This document shows, piece after piece, positions 12,601 to 23,084 of a DNA stretch of 64,000 bases. Made by a program: the position numbers and the translations under genes. Within the stretch, counting starts at the first letter, position 1. Every line of letters starts with the position of its first letter. Source of the stretch: Acanthaster planci (lineage: Eukaryota; Echinodermata; Asteroidea; Valvatida; Acanthasteridae); the NCBI RefSeq assembly GCF_001949145.1, contig NW_019091386.1:141465-205464 (forward strand). Reading direction: 5' to 3'. The notes beneath the pieces are model-generated. The model was not told the origin of the DNA. It saw only the letters and a list, made by a program, of their open reading frames with translations, and did not search any database.

Positions 12601-15600
12601 AAAATCTGGAAATCAGACCACATGTTTGAAAACAAATTTTAAAAGAAACTCAAACCACCAACAAACAAGCTACCGTGAAGACAGAAATTTTGGGGAGCAC
12701 ATGACAGGTTACTGGCTTACTGTTATATATTATATTATTAAACACAGTCAAATAGTTAAAGCGTAAAAACAGGAAGAGAAATTCTTCAGAATCTTGAAAA
12801 GTAAACATATGTTCAACTGAAGGGCAAATTCCTCTTCAAAGACCCCCTTGTCTCACTCCTTACCGCGACATGGTCAGCACAAAAGCATTCTCGTCGGCAT
12901 TGGCGATGCTGACGAGGTCGGCATTGCTACGGAGACCGCGGCAGGCATCCAGGGCATCCTGCCAAGTCACCGTCGAGTCCACCACCCGGTAGCATGACCT
13001 CCCGCTGTTGCCCAAGTCCCAGTCATCGTCGCAAATGCCTTGGTTGGTCGAGGTATCTGCCAGAGAAATGAAAAGCCATGAAATGCCTGACTGGAGTCAC
13101 TGTCCAAGTCTTGTCTATGCATGAATTCCTTTAAGCAAGAGTGCAAGACAAGAGAACCATTCAAGCATAACAATAACAACTGAACGTTCTACCAAAAAAT
13201 TGTAGTGAAAGTTTGAGGCGATGAGCTCACTGCAGCGAAAAATCAAATTGTCACATGGATATCCTAACTTGTGGCGAGACAGAACTTCAACATATTTCAA
13301 CGTACTTAATTATAATTCACTTCAGCGAGATAGTGACTTGACAAAGTGAAATAGTAACTCGCCAAAGCAAGATAGAATACAAAAGAACCAATTGTGGCTC
13401 TTCCAGGCTTCCATAGGAAACGAATTCAGATAAGGAAGAAATGAGTTTAAAATTCTTACCATAGTACTTATAGAAAATTGCCAAGATTTCTGGAAAGGCA
13501 AAATGTCCTGTACAGAAAGAAAAACAAGGTGACAAACTGACAGACCACTAGTCATCAAACAAACTTCAACAAAAATTATCAAATCAGATTTTGCACGGAA
13601 AACTCAGAAACACATTACTCACTTTGAACAAAAACACTCAACCCACGCACATCCATCACTTGTGGAAAAAAAATCCCGATCTTTCAATCCTTAAATCTGA
13701 CATTTCACCGGCTCGAGAATTTGGCACGGAGTATGACCTGCACGAGGGTGAGTCTGCGGATAATTTGGCCACTCACCACTCTGAAATGCCTGCAGGGTGC
13801 CGGCCGTGTTGTAGGTGAAGTAAGGATAGTTGTAGTAGCTGTCGTAGGTGCAGGGGCCGGCATAGCCCGTGTCCTTAATCATTATCCAGCCCGCGTCACC
13901 CCCACAGCCGTTGTAGTATGAACACGCAAAAAAACACCTCCGAACATTGTAATCTCTGTTGAGAAACGACCGCATCCATTGTTGGATTTATTTCCAGTTT
14001 ATCTCTTCAATTGCCACCTTGGATGAGCAACAAAACCGACACCGGGAAGATTACCAGAAAACGCTATCAACGTGGAAACTGATCTCAAATGCGTAAAATG
14101 AAGTACATGTCAAACAGAACAAGGAGTTTTGTTCCGGACAATTCGTATGATGGCAAAATCCAAAAATGATGTTCTTGGTTATGAAAATTGATGCAACGAA
14201 TTGTTTCACGCTGAATTCACGAGTCCAAGGCGAGTCCTGCTGTTTTATTCTAGACAGGAACTCAAAGTGGTTTCTGAAAAAGTTTAAAATAAAAAACTGT
14301 AAACACACCCATCCATTGAGAAGAATCCTTTGCTTGCAGTATAGATGTCTGAATACGGCGCATAGAGGAGAGCGTCGTAGGAAAACCAAGAGTTCTTATT
14401 GGTATTTGCAGCGTTAAAGGTCATGGACATGACCTCTGACCCGCCAGAGGTGTAGAACGCCAGCTTTACCTGCATGAAACAAATGCAAAGTTTGAAAAGA
14501 TGGTTTTTGTTTCTTTTTATTTAACAATGAACATGAGGCATCGTGTGGTAACTATAAAAACTCCACTTGGTCTAGAATTCTGAGCTACTCACGTATTGGA
14601 TTTGGTTGGTGTCGTAGTGGTTGGCCGTGCTGCTCTTGTAGTGGGCAGAGGTGGAGGTCACTATCTGTGCATCGGTTGAGCCATCATTGTAGGTGTCCCC
14701 GCCCTGCCACAGGTCACGGATGTTGATCCCGGAGGAACGTATGTGCTTGAAGACGAGTGTCCACTCTACAAAGAAATCAAAACACATCTCTCAACAGAGG
14801 GCGCTCTACATGTACATCCTACCAATGCAGGAACACTCGACATGCAGCGAACAACGACTGACATCACAGAATCAATGCACACCGACAAAGGAAGGATTTT
14901 GACCAATGACAGATAAGTCAAATAATCTGATGTGTCCAACTCAAGTCGGCAGGGTTGACTAACTTGTAAGCGTTACTTCACGCTTCACTGAAGATACTCA
15001 TGGCCAACTGGAATTTTCTGAATCATCCAAATCTGTTGGCCGTGTGGCCTTACCCTCCAACGGTTCCACTTCGTCGGACGTACAATCTCCGCCGCAGCCA
15101 ACGCAGCGATCGGCGTAATCCGCACCACAGTGGCAACCTCCGCTGTAGCAGCAAGCGCAGTCGTTGCGCGTGGCATCAAATGAACATGGGCAGCCGGTGG
15201 TCGTAGCCGTGTACTGGATGATGGCTGTGGAAGGGTTGGGGACAAAGGTCAAAGTTCAATATGAGGTGGGTCTCAACAAGGGGCTGAACATGGATACCTA
15301 CAAATGGCTACAAAAAGAGCCCAAAAGATACAGGTAGGGGAACGATCAGTTTTCATCCAATGCACATCATGCATGTCACGTTCCTACCTCCCTGTGTCAC
15401 GTGTGTTACCACGCGAAAAACTTACAATACGTAGCCTACAGACGTCAATGCTAACGTTCGTGACTGTACAGACACAAGGTCCCTAATTTTGCCACTTGGG
15501 TCCGGTGGACTATTCAGTCACAGACGTCTAATAGGCCTCGACCTACTTCTGCAGACGCTCGCAATCTGGTTTGTACAGGAGAAGTCGTCCCACCGTCCGT

Positions 15601-17904
15601 TTGACTTGTACATGCCGGCACAGTTTCTTTCATGGTCACCGTTAGGTTCCCCAGAGTTCCAGTTTGTGTAGGATACGCTGGCACCATCTTCCCAAATCCA
15701 CGACCCATCGCTGTCAATATCCTGGAAAGCTGCAGCGAAACGGAAATGTCAAACAAAATTACTTAGCCTTAATGTTAGGCTCGCTAAAGAAACATCTAGT
15801 GCTATTCAGGTCATGTCTTGAGCTACGGGCCTAGACCCAGACCAAGAGAGGGCGCTATTTTCTCATTAACTGAGGTTCCTTTGGCCTGAGCTGAACATCA
15901 CTGGTTCAAGAACGATGATGAAATGCACACGTTACGGTTGCATGGCTACCAGCAAAATTAGCACTCCCAACCAACACGGCTCTTTCCAACCGATGATGAG
16001 GGCGCTTCTGCTCGAGGCGCACAGGGTCATGTCTCCAGCTATAGTGCTAGATAATGCTAACTAATGTTTCACTGTTAAGGCCTAAAAAAAAGCTTAGGCC
16101 TAAAAAGCATGATGTAGGCCAAAAACAAACCATGACAATAAAGCAGCCATGCATGAAAAGAAATAGCGTAATGTTTGAAAAAGGCCGTAAAATTATTTCA
16201 CAAATTATTTATATATCTTTATCATCACGGTATAACCATAACTTGGACAATTTGCTTTGCGACTTGCAGTGACTCGATATCCAACACAATGATACGACAT
16301 TATGGAGGTCTCATCGAGCATATCGACGGAGCCTTGGTATGCTTGGAATCCATTTTATTCGGGATTTTCGACGAACACGAAATGCCTTGCGCCAGTACTG
16401 ACAGATAAGCCAGTGAACAAATAGCAGATGAAACGTTAATAAGCCTATAGTTGGGTAAAGCATAAATCGTTGTGTTCTTAAACTTTTGGACTAGCTTTAA
16501 AACTTACTTATTTCAACAAGGCGAACAGCATGCAAGCACTAAGCCTCATTTTCAGCTTCGCGCGGCTGGCTCTCATTTACACTTGTAAGAGCGCCCTCTC
16601 TCGTGAAACAAAACAAGAAGTTTTCTTCTTTCGATTGAATGAATGACATAAGATCTCGCGGAGGACGCTCACAGGCAAACTAAGATTCGATCGGGGAAAA
16701 ATAACAATCCAGTAACAGACGGTAAATTTGTAGTTCAGAAAAAATGCTATTTTCGGTTTTGCTCTCCCTTTTAACCTTGAAAGGACAACGCTGAGGGTTT
16801 GGAGTTTTCGAGTTTAAAAGTAGGATTGATGCACGCCTATTATTTATTTATTTATGAAAGTGTGAACCCCGACTTCGAACACTTAATTAATTAAGACATA
16901 AACCTCACCTATGTAAGCTTTAGAGCTTGAAATGCCTGATATCAGCGAGTGTATGTGACTGTTGACACCACTGTCGGAAATACTGGCAATGGTAGACCCT
17001 CTGCCATAGGATTCACAGGCGGCTTTCGCATCGGTGTAGGTTAGATGTTGAGTGTTGACGTAGAAGCACTGTGTCCCATATTGGCTCCAGTTCTTACGGC
17101 ATTGTGACATGCCATCTAAAAACGACAAAACCTTCCTGCTAAAAACATCACTTTGAAAAAACTCTATATAGTTACACACAAAAACATCAACAAAACAACG
17201 ACAACCATGATAACAATGACAATGATAACAAAAAAAGAAAAAACAATTCGAAAACTGAGGCTTTTTTGTCAAAAGCATAGAGATGTACTGGTAGACTGAC
17301 GCAACCCCCCCCCCGATAATTTCCTTTTTTTGTCTTAGGAGGGCTTCTTCGTCCAGGATAACTTTCATTCAATTCAAACTTATTTCAAAAGGGGAAACAG
17401 CTACTTACTCGATGTTGTGGTTAGCGCCAATAACAACAGGAACCCTGTCAACCAAAAGAATTGGATTATTTCGGGAATTTATGATCATTCTTCTAAATAG
17501 CTGGATAGTCGAATTAGGCACAGCGGTTGGTACCTTTATTTGCCTTCCACACCCCTGCGCCGGCTGGGGCTCACATCCCGCTCAGGTCAGCATGTGAATC
17601 GGGATTCTACTCTCTACCTGAATCCGTTGGTTTTCCTCGAATAAATCAATCGGAAATGGTCGTTCTAACCTAAAACTCAACATTTTCTTCCTTGTTTTCT
17701 TCCAATTTTACGAGAGACCCGACCAACGAGTCGGGATTTACATTACAGCGGAAGACAAACTCTCACTGCATCTTGTACAACGACCATACATCAGGTTGCA
17801 CACAGGCTCGGCTGGAAGTCAGCAGTGGACAGTTTTGTTGGGAAAGATTGAGAAACGAATCACTTACTTGTTACAGAAAAAGGCTTTACTCCCCTCCTCT
17901 TCAT
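3397..17904 (-). CDS. Secreted multidomain C-type lectin / PAN / FN3 mosaic protein, about 1290 aa
   Basis: Exons, 5' to 3': 17904-17868, 17444-17409, 17115-16909, 15729-15547, 15224-15054, 14765-14593, 14469-14309, 13955-13777, 13489-13460, 13056-12864, 12533-12409, 12041-11931, 11685-11557, 11158-11001, 9752-9626, 9145-8957, 8474-8232, small exon near 7517-7494, 7219-7111, 6891-6772, 6591-6421, 5669-5418, 5088-4915, 4694-4576, 4190-4001, 3668-3397. All have AG/GT borders and matching phases, except the joint around the small exon. The start ATG at 17904 gives a leader ending FLLLLALTTTS, split over two exons. Approximate residues: CLECT1 27-153, Cys-rich 155-210, unnamed module 212-382, CLECT2 395-533, fibrinogen-like module 537-736, PAN 737-817, CLECT3 826-956, CLECT4 965-1098, FN3 1100-1200, PAN 1203-1292. 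There is no membrane segment after the last PAN, so the protein should be secreted. A role in sugar recognition, matrix or immunity is inference. The start exon is the least certain part. Confidence 0.85.
4001..4694 (-). other. Fibronectin type III domain (2 exons)
   Basis: Exons 4694-4576 and 4190-4001 join in phase 0. They encode ARPENFNVEVKSTKEVEITW followed by FRIYYWVSDQ, LSTLMPGISYEFTLTAFT and GEGPSVDPPVEATT. The W in strand B, the L-x-P-x-x-x-Y turn in strand F and the G-E-G-P-S ending are classical FN3 landmarks. Confidence 0.88.
4915..5669 (-). other. CLECT domain 4 of the mosaic protein (2 exons)
   Basis: Exons 5669-5418 and 5088-4915. A Pro/Thr linker (SAIPAPTTHP) leads into CPSGWFHDDHSCYSF, then RFWVGLTDSASEG, DCVEFNTNRKLNDADC and YYICED. 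All cysteines are present. The sugar-specificity tripeptide is SPD in TGSPDD rather than EPN or QPD, and LND replaces WND, so classical calcium-dependent sugar binding is doubtful. Confidence 0.85.
6421..7219 (-). other. CLECT domain 3, lacking one disulfide pair
   Basis: Exons 7219-7111, 6891-6772 and 6591-6421. The domain starts NCPSGWAEYNSHCYYAG, continues GGALVSVDDDAEHEFL, EYFWIGTNDIEVEG and SRWRSGEPNGD, and ends YHFFCEA. EPN is kept, while WID replaces WND. The two inner cysteines are both absent: Gly stands in ENGVL where ENC would be expected, and no Cys precedes the final FFCE block. A paired loss suggests a real structural change rather than sequencing error. Confidence 0.8.
8232..8474 (-). 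other. PAN/apple-like domain 1 (single exon)
   Basis: One exon encodes an 81-residue module with SNCASQCVACTSFLCVSFDF followed by NNCYLS. This is the C-C-x(3)-C-x(5)-C-x(n)-C spacing and the F-x-x-x-x-x-x-C-x-L pattern of PAN/apple domains, which bind proteins or sugars. The donor after it is GTACGT; a neighbouring GT two bases earlier would shift the phase, which matters for the unresolved joint downstream. Confidence 0.75.
8520..8690. mobile_element. Foldback MITE-like element, copy A
   Basis: A 171-base palindrome in an intron of the lectin mosaic gene, between the PAN exon and the fibrinogen module. Its left arm (CACAATAGTG, AAGAGTTTGC, GGCCAATCA, GCGCGAAATTTGTCGACC) is repeated inverted in the right arm around a short centre, CTTTCCAAACACGCATT. 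A TA dinucleotide stands at each end, as for Tc1/mariner-type target duplications. It has no coding capacity. Confidence 0.8.
8957..11685 (-). other. Contactin-associated-protein-like fibrinogen module (4 exons)
   Basis: Exons 11685-11557, 11158-11001, 9752-9626 and 9145-8957. It begins SCAEWKRQGYTSSGYYTIDP and FRIYCDMTSD, as fibrinogen C-terminal-like modules do. It then follows the order seen in contactin-associated proteins and neurexin IV: GITVINHN, a GECYQHI Cys, an SLCACGY Cys cluster, CNCEVNDYNWRLDEG, and a tail with LTDKNDLPVTEI, GDTGDGSEQ and a final C. The match across the whole module is convincing. No laminin-G or discoidin domains accompany it here, unlike in the neural proteins. 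Confidence 0.8.
11931..13056 (-). other. CLECT domain 2 of the mosaic protein (3 exons)
   Basis: Exons 13056-12864, 12533-12409 and 12041-11931. It shows GRSCYRVVDSTVTWQDAL, then EYWIGLNDFAVEGTWEWSDG, NWASSEPND, and finally GSWNDANC with a closing YICE. This is the most canonical of the four lectin domains: it has WIGL, EPN and WND, the full set linked to calcium-dependent mannose-type binding. A 30-base linker exon, 13489-13460, precedes it. Confidence 0.88.
13777..15224 (-). other. Cys-rich segment plus unnamed beta-rich module
   Basis: Exons 15224-15054, 14765-14593, 14469-14309 and 13955-13777. The first is very Cys-rich, with a DCACCYSGGCHCG core and a CVGCGGDC tail. The next three form one unit that starts EWTLVFKHIRSSG, passes NSWFSYDALLYAPYSDI, and ends NGCGGDAGWIMIKD with a further Cys pair. 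I know similar W-T-L-V-F and D-C-A-C-C sequences from other marine invertebrate secreted proteins, where they also occur together, but I cannot give a domain name. Exon phases are consistent throughout. Confidence 0.7.
15547..17115 (-). other. CLECT domain 1 of the mosaic protein (2 exons)
   Basis: Exons 17115-16909 and 15729-15547. The first half opens with C..NWSQYGTQCFYV and the second carries TNWNSGEPNGD followed by GRWDDFSC and a final VC. EPN is the mannose-type calcium and sugar-binding tripeptide of C-type lectins, and WDD stands where WND is usual. All canonical cysteines can be placed. Calcium-dependent sugar binding is therefore plausible but not proven. Confidence 0.85.
15841..16016 (+). 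repeat. Dispersed repeat, copy 1
   Basis: Begins ACCAAGAGAGGGCGC and is colinear, with many substitutions, with the stretch at 19613-19790. Shared blocks include GGTTCA.GAACGA, the GGCTACCA.CAAAATTA type block and CCAACA.GGCTCTTT. It lies in the intron before CLECT1's second exon. No terminal repeats or coding capacity were recognised; it may be a short interspersed or DNA-element remnant. Confidence 0.55.
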
Positions 17905-20900
17905 AATTACATCTCAAGGATGAAGAAATGACCGAGAGGAAAAAGAGGAGAGCCAATTTCCGACAGTTTATGTCGTCTATAATGTCCCTTTCCGCGATTT
18001 TCCTTTACGCAAAACCACAGGCTCGCAGTGCCGACTGGATGGACAGGACGACGTTCGTGAAAGAGAAGAAAGCGCACAAAAATCGATTTTGCCCCCCTAA
18101 CGCTACGAGGACTGTAAACGGAAGGATGGGAACAACAGAAGTACCACCCTTGGGGTAGAAACCAAAATCGCTGAAGGGAATCGATAGGATTAAGGGTTGA
18201 GATAAAAATAAATGGATGTCTCGTATGGTGCCAAATATTCTTTTCACCGTCGTATGGTTAGTTTTAATGATGTGTTAGTTTTTCGTTCAACAAATTTGGT
18301 ATAACAATGGTCCAACTTTTCATTTTCAGACTGCTTCAACTTTTTATGCCCCGATTCTTGAACCAGCATTCATGTAAACGCGAGAAACACCCATACGCCA
18401 GGTTGGTCTTGCATGTACATGAACTGTGCTATGCACATTAGTTAGAAAAAAATAAGGACCACAGATGCTGATCGTGCACGTGACACAGTAAAATAACTGA
18501 ACACTACTTCAATCACTTGATCAAATTCCACCTTTCAAAGCATTATCCAACTAAGTTGGGCTGTTGATATGCAAGAGAGACACAAGGAGGACTGTTCCTT
18601 TAAAATTATTGAAGAGACGCAAGGTAATGGACGTTGAATTCAGCTAGCAGCTTGATTAATTTCGAGTCGAGTAATTTTTAATCGTGTTGAGTATTAACAT
18701 CGGATACAATGGATGCTGCGCGCGCCCCACGGTTTCCAATCACTGGACATTTCAAGCACCGGGGAGAATTTATGGCAGGAAGAGCTCGGAAATTTCCGTT
18801 AGAGATTTATAATGATTCAGGGCACCGGACCGTTATACGAAAACACTGAGTGATTGGGGTACATCGCTTGAAGGAGATCCCTCGGATTGAGGGAATGCTC
18901 TTGGCTGTTCTTTTAATTGAGCAGCAGTGTAAATTTACGATACCGGAAATGGAGGTGGGGCGGGTAAGGTTTGTGGGAGGATGACTTGCTCTGCAATGAA
19001 AATTTGAAAAGCTGGGTCGGGGGGGGTGACACCATGACTCTATAGAATGACATATTTATGGCTTTTTAAAAATTGTTTCTCCCTTTTTAGAGTGATCTTG
19101 ATTGTTAGATTGTGAAAAATTCTTCACAATCCGCTTTGATTTTCTCGCTTACCACAAACAGTTTGTGTGAGGGCGCGCGCGTGTGGGGTTATTCACTAGT
19201 AGCCTCCCCCCTCCGAAGGGGGCTATTATCCCTCATACCCCCAGGATTTACGCCCATGCATGCCTTTAAAGGCCAGATAAGGTCCCTACTTGCAGCTTAC
19301 ACGCAGGCGAAGGACATCATCAGCGTCCATTCTCAGCGTCCACTGCGCAAACACAAGCGTTGTGAAAAGAAAACGGGACCTAATTTCCCACAGGTCTATT
19401 TCATGTGACGCCGGAACAGTATTTTTATTACTTATCAGCGAGCCGGTGCTTTGTCAACCATGTGGAGACGTCCTCGCGACGGGCTCCTCACCAATAGGAA
19501 GTGTTAAACTGTCTGAGGTATTTGTGAGGGAAGAATTAAATCTGTTTGGATTCATTTGGATCAAACAACACTGATTGAATATTTCGGTTGGAGGCCAAGA
19601 GCCTCCGGCTGCACCAAGAGAGGGCGCAATTTTCACTGCAACGCAGGCTCCTTCGGTGGGAACTGCACTTCGTTGGTTCACGAACGACTATGAAGTGTAC
19701 GCGCTGCGACCGCGTCGCTACCACCAAAATTAACACTCTCCACCAACATGGCTCTTTTCAACTGCAGAGGGGGTACCGTCTGCTCAAAGTTGTATTGCAT
19801 CCGTAACCAATGATAAAAAACTGACGTCAGGACTTAGACAGCTGCTACAGAAACTTTTTATGACGTCATTAAAATCCCCTAAAATTGATTTTTTTTTCGC
19901 ACACTGCCTTTCAAAAGGAGGCTGAACCATTTCTTGAAACGGAACTGGTTTTTCAGCTTTTTGTGTGTCTTAAGGTCTACAATTTAGATAATTTAATTAG
20001 GATAATTTAGTTTCATTTCCAAGTCAGGGAGAACATGCGCATGGCACTCAATGAAAGTGACATCGTTGTAGGCCCTTGATACTTTACGCGCCAGCGTCTG
20101 TATGTGTTCGTAGATGGGCCTGCTGTGACGATTCACGCAGACGTAGTCGGCCAAATTAACCTGACCTAACTTTGCCGACTGTCTGCGTCCGTGCTTTTGC
20201 ATCAGTCCCTAGAACATTTCCGTATGATCGTATATCATCGCAGAATGTTCAAGGATGATTGCTCTGTCCCTTTATGCCAATATGAATTCTACAGGATTAT
20301 GTCTTTGCACGGGACTCGAAAACCCATCATTTTCCTGCACAGGTGTAATGGAATGCAATCGGCCGCTTCCCCTGCCAAAACCTGACAGACTCAAAAGAAC
20401 TGTTGTATGATAGCCCCGCACAAAATCGGACCCCTTGCAGCTGGTACTTGGTAATACATGTAGTTCCTTTAACACTCAAGGAACCATTGAAAACATCAAG
20501 TGCAATCCCCCATCATTATGAATAAAGTATTTGGTGATCGGCGTGGCGTTATAACAGATCATCACGGCAATTCGAGTGGCGTCAGTGGTCCCACACCCAA
20601 CAAAACAATAAAGAGTGTACACACTGGACAAGCAGGAGCCAATGGTGATCTGCAATTTGAGTGGGAAAAAATGACAGCAGAACTACTTAGTGTCGAATCG
20701 CCACTTCATTTTGATACTCTCGCTTACCACTACGACGAAATTAATTACAAACTCGGATATTTGCGGGTGTTTGATAACGATGCGATACAAGAGCATGATA
20801 TTACGTTTCACCAGACCAGAGGCCCGTGTTTAAACGAGGAATCCAAATTTGTTTTACAAAATAACCATCGAGGCACACAGGTCCAAAGGGCTCAAGTTTG

Positions 20901-21861
20901 CTGTCGAAATCACATTGGGGTTTTTTTTTTTTTGCTTCCTAAAACAGTGTTCACTCGCAATTCCGTTGGCATGGTAGCAGCAGGGTGGTTTAAAAATGAG
21001 TTTTCTTGTTTGGAATTGCACTTGATTACTTTGAGACCTTTGAGAAAAACGTTGATGTGCGACGGGGAGGAATAGAAACAGTGAAAATCATACAAAGAGA
21101 CTGGATTCACAGCACTGAGACATTTTAGTCTGGTCGCGCGGTCTTCATTCGTGGCAGTTTTCAATTGGGGTTGTAACAGGCGTCCGTGGTATGTACATGT
21201 ACGTCCGATAGGCTAGCCACACAAAGCGATCACCAACATTATTTCCAACGACCTAACCAACTGGAAAGCGACTTGTATCCTTTAATGCACGCTGTGAATA
21301 TTGGTTTCTTGTTGTCAACTGAGGAAGAGCTGCTGAATGCAAGTCAAAGAGGCCCGTTAAAAGGCAAAGGTTAATGGGAAATGGAGGTGGGCGAATTTCA
21401 CTTCACGAGTTGATTGATATCACGATGCGTCTTCCGCATCGTCAACGCCAGCTGTTTTGTTTCGGACAGCGAGCGCGACTGAGTCTTTCTCCCTTGGGTG
21501 AAGTGCTTGGAACCGGCCCGTATCTCGATGTGGCAACATTCACATACGGAAGGTAAATTCAGACAGCATTGACAGAACTGAAGTCGCGGTAAACAAGATT
21601 TGGTTGGACTACCGGATTAATTCGTTATGGCCGTGCGACATCTCTGGAGGCGCGTCCGACTGAGTCAACATAGCCACGCATCACGTGCGTCACTGGTGAG
21701 TGGTTGGCAAATGTTGGCCCAGAGATCAGACTGATCTGGGCTCCTTATCATTAACGCAATTCGTCACTTTTAAGGTGATGTCTCCTGATGTAATTTCGCG
21801 TTATCCTTGGGTGGTGACGGAGTCGCTATGTTAGTTGGTTGCTGACCGAATGGAGCAGCGA
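17905..21861. other. Intergenic region between the lectin mosaic gene and the GPCR
   Basis: Contains the presumed promoter of the minus-strand lectin gene at its left end and the GPCR promoter at its right end. It includes repeat copy 2 at 19613-19790 and two TGACGTCA-like sites near 19822-19870. A 191-codon ORF at 20500-21075 has no recognisable family and is not called as a gene. A hairpin of CTCC/GGAG type lies near 19200-19225. Confidence 0.4.
19613..19790 (+). repeat. Dispersed repeat, copy 2
   Basis: Second diverged copy of the repeat at 15841-16016, in the same orientation and about 3.8 kb away. It starts ACCAAGAGAGGGCGC and ends near CTGCTCAAAG. It lies between the lectin mosaic gene and the GPCR. 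Confidence 0.55.
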
Positions 21862-21868
21862 TATAAAG
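21862..21868 (+). promoter_or_regulatory. TATA box of the GPCR gene
   Basis: TATAAAG about 107 bases before the GPCR start codon. A start of transcription about 30 bases downstream, near 21892, would leave a short 5' UTR of about 77 bases and no intron. Confidence 0.45.
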
Positions 21869-21968
21869 TGAATAGACATGCGCAAACTGACGATACCTTC
21901 AGCGGATAATGCTTCGAGGTAGGTCAGGCTCTGCATTGAAGAAGTAGGCCTACAATAACGTGTACCAT

Positions 21969-23084
21969 ATGATACCGATTTCAGACATGGATAACGCTAC
22001 AGGTGTTGGTTTAGTCAGGGACCTGGATTCTATAAATGATTCTATGAATTCGACCGAGAATTTTGCATACGAATCTACATCACAGACAGTGTTTCTTCTC
22101 ATCGTGTACGGCGTCATAGGAACGCTCGGTATCATCGGCAATGGTATCGTTATCTTAGTCTATATATTTTCACCCTCGTTCCTTCGGAATGTTACCAGTT
22201 CGATTGTGTGTAATCAGTCCGCCATAGACCTGGCTATGAGTGTCATTTTCGTCGTTATCAACCTCGGACCCCAGTTGAACCTACCCTCCGACCCAGCCTT
22301 CGCTGATTTTTTATGCAAGGTGTGGCTATCGGAATACGCCATCTGGGCCCTGGGTGCAAGTTCAACTTGCAACCTCGTGTATCTGACGATAGAGCGACAT
22401 GTCGCCGTGTTCCATCCGTTCTACTACCGATCCAAGTTTACACTCCGTAAAGCCAGGCTTATCTGTGTGATACCATGGATTGTAGGTCCTATCCATGAGT
22501 TAGGCTGGGGACTGACCAATCGCGTCATTAATGGCACGTGCACGTCACAGTGGCCGTCGGTGCAAATGGGCCTCGCCATTGGCTTCATCTCTTTGATCGA
22601 CCATTACGTCATCCCGCTGTGCATCATGGCGTTCGTGTACTCCCGCATCATCTGTAAACTCCGCCATGCCTGGCGCAAAGCAGACATGCCCAGGAGTGGG
22701 GCTAGACGGCGCCTTGTGCGGCAGGCGTCTCGTAATGTTATTATCACTACTTTTCTGGTGTCGTTGACCTATCTCGTGTGCTGGGGCCCGAATGAGATCA
22801 CATATTTCTATGTCAACATGGGAGGTGACGTCAACATGAGCGGCATGTTCTTCAGATTCACCGTCGTCGTGGCACTGGTGAACATGTGCATTAACCCCTT
22901 CATATACGCCATGTGCTACAAAGATTTCAGACGAGGTCTGTGGCTTTGTCTGCGCCGAAATCAGGCCCATAACGCCCCCTCACCGTGCCCAAGCCACTCC
23001 CATGACCATGACGTCATAAGTTCCACCACCCAGGGGTTCCATGACGCCAGGAAGATGCCTCGATACAAAAAAACTGTCTGTTGA
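21969..23084 (+). CDS. Rhodopsin-like (class A) G-protein-coupled receptor, intronless, 371 aa
   Basis: Seven hydrophobic segments are visible, with class A landmarks: GN in TM1 (Asn58), NQSAID in TM2 (Asp87), Cys116 before TM3, ERH (142-144) in place of DRY, Cys in GTCTSQW of the second extracellular loop, CWGP in TM6 and NPFIY in TM7. The N-terminus has N-glycosylation sequons NAT, NDS and NST. The tail is rich in His, Ser and basic residues. The intracellular end of TM6 is basic (RSGARRRLVRQASRN), as in G-protein-coupling receptors. I chose the first ATG at 21969; a better-context ATG is at 21987. The overall look is that of peptide or orphan receptors that form lineage-specific expansions in invertebrate deuterostomes, but the ligand cannot be told. 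The single-exon form suggests origin by retroposition or tandem expansion of an intronless ancestor. Confidence 0.92.
   Translation: MIPISDMDNATGVGLVRDLDSINDSMNSTENFAYESTSQTVFLLIVYGVIGTLGIIGNGIVILVYIFSPSFLRNVTSSIVCNQSAIDLAMSVIFVVINLGPQLNLPSDPAFADFLCKVWLSEYAIWALGASSTCNLVYLTIERHVAVFHPFYYRSKFTLRKARLICVIPWIVGPIHELGWGLTNRVINGTCTSQWPSVQMGLAIGFISLIDHYVIPLCIMAFVYSRIICKLRHAWRKADMPRSGARRRLVRQASRNVIITTFLVSLTYLVCWGPNEITYFYVNMGGDVNMSGMFFRFTVVVALVNMCINPFIYAMCYKDFRRGLWLCLRRNQAHNAPSPCPSHSHDHDVISSTTQGFHDARKMPRYKKTVC

Noticed and set aside
19822-19870. Two TGACGTCA sites as a promoter
   Set aside because: No TATA box, start site or gene lies at a suitable distance, and the octamer also occurs by chance inside coding sequence near 22827 and 23011.
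20500-21075. 191-codon plus-strand ORF between the lectin gene and the GPCR
   Set aside because: It has no recognisable domain, signal or repeat, contains a long T-run coding for Phe/Leu near its end, and lacks good splice or start context. Chance ORFs of this size occur in 4 kb of intergenic DNA.
22545-22970. 141-codon minus-strand ORF
   Set aside because: It is the antisense shadow of the GPCR coding region.
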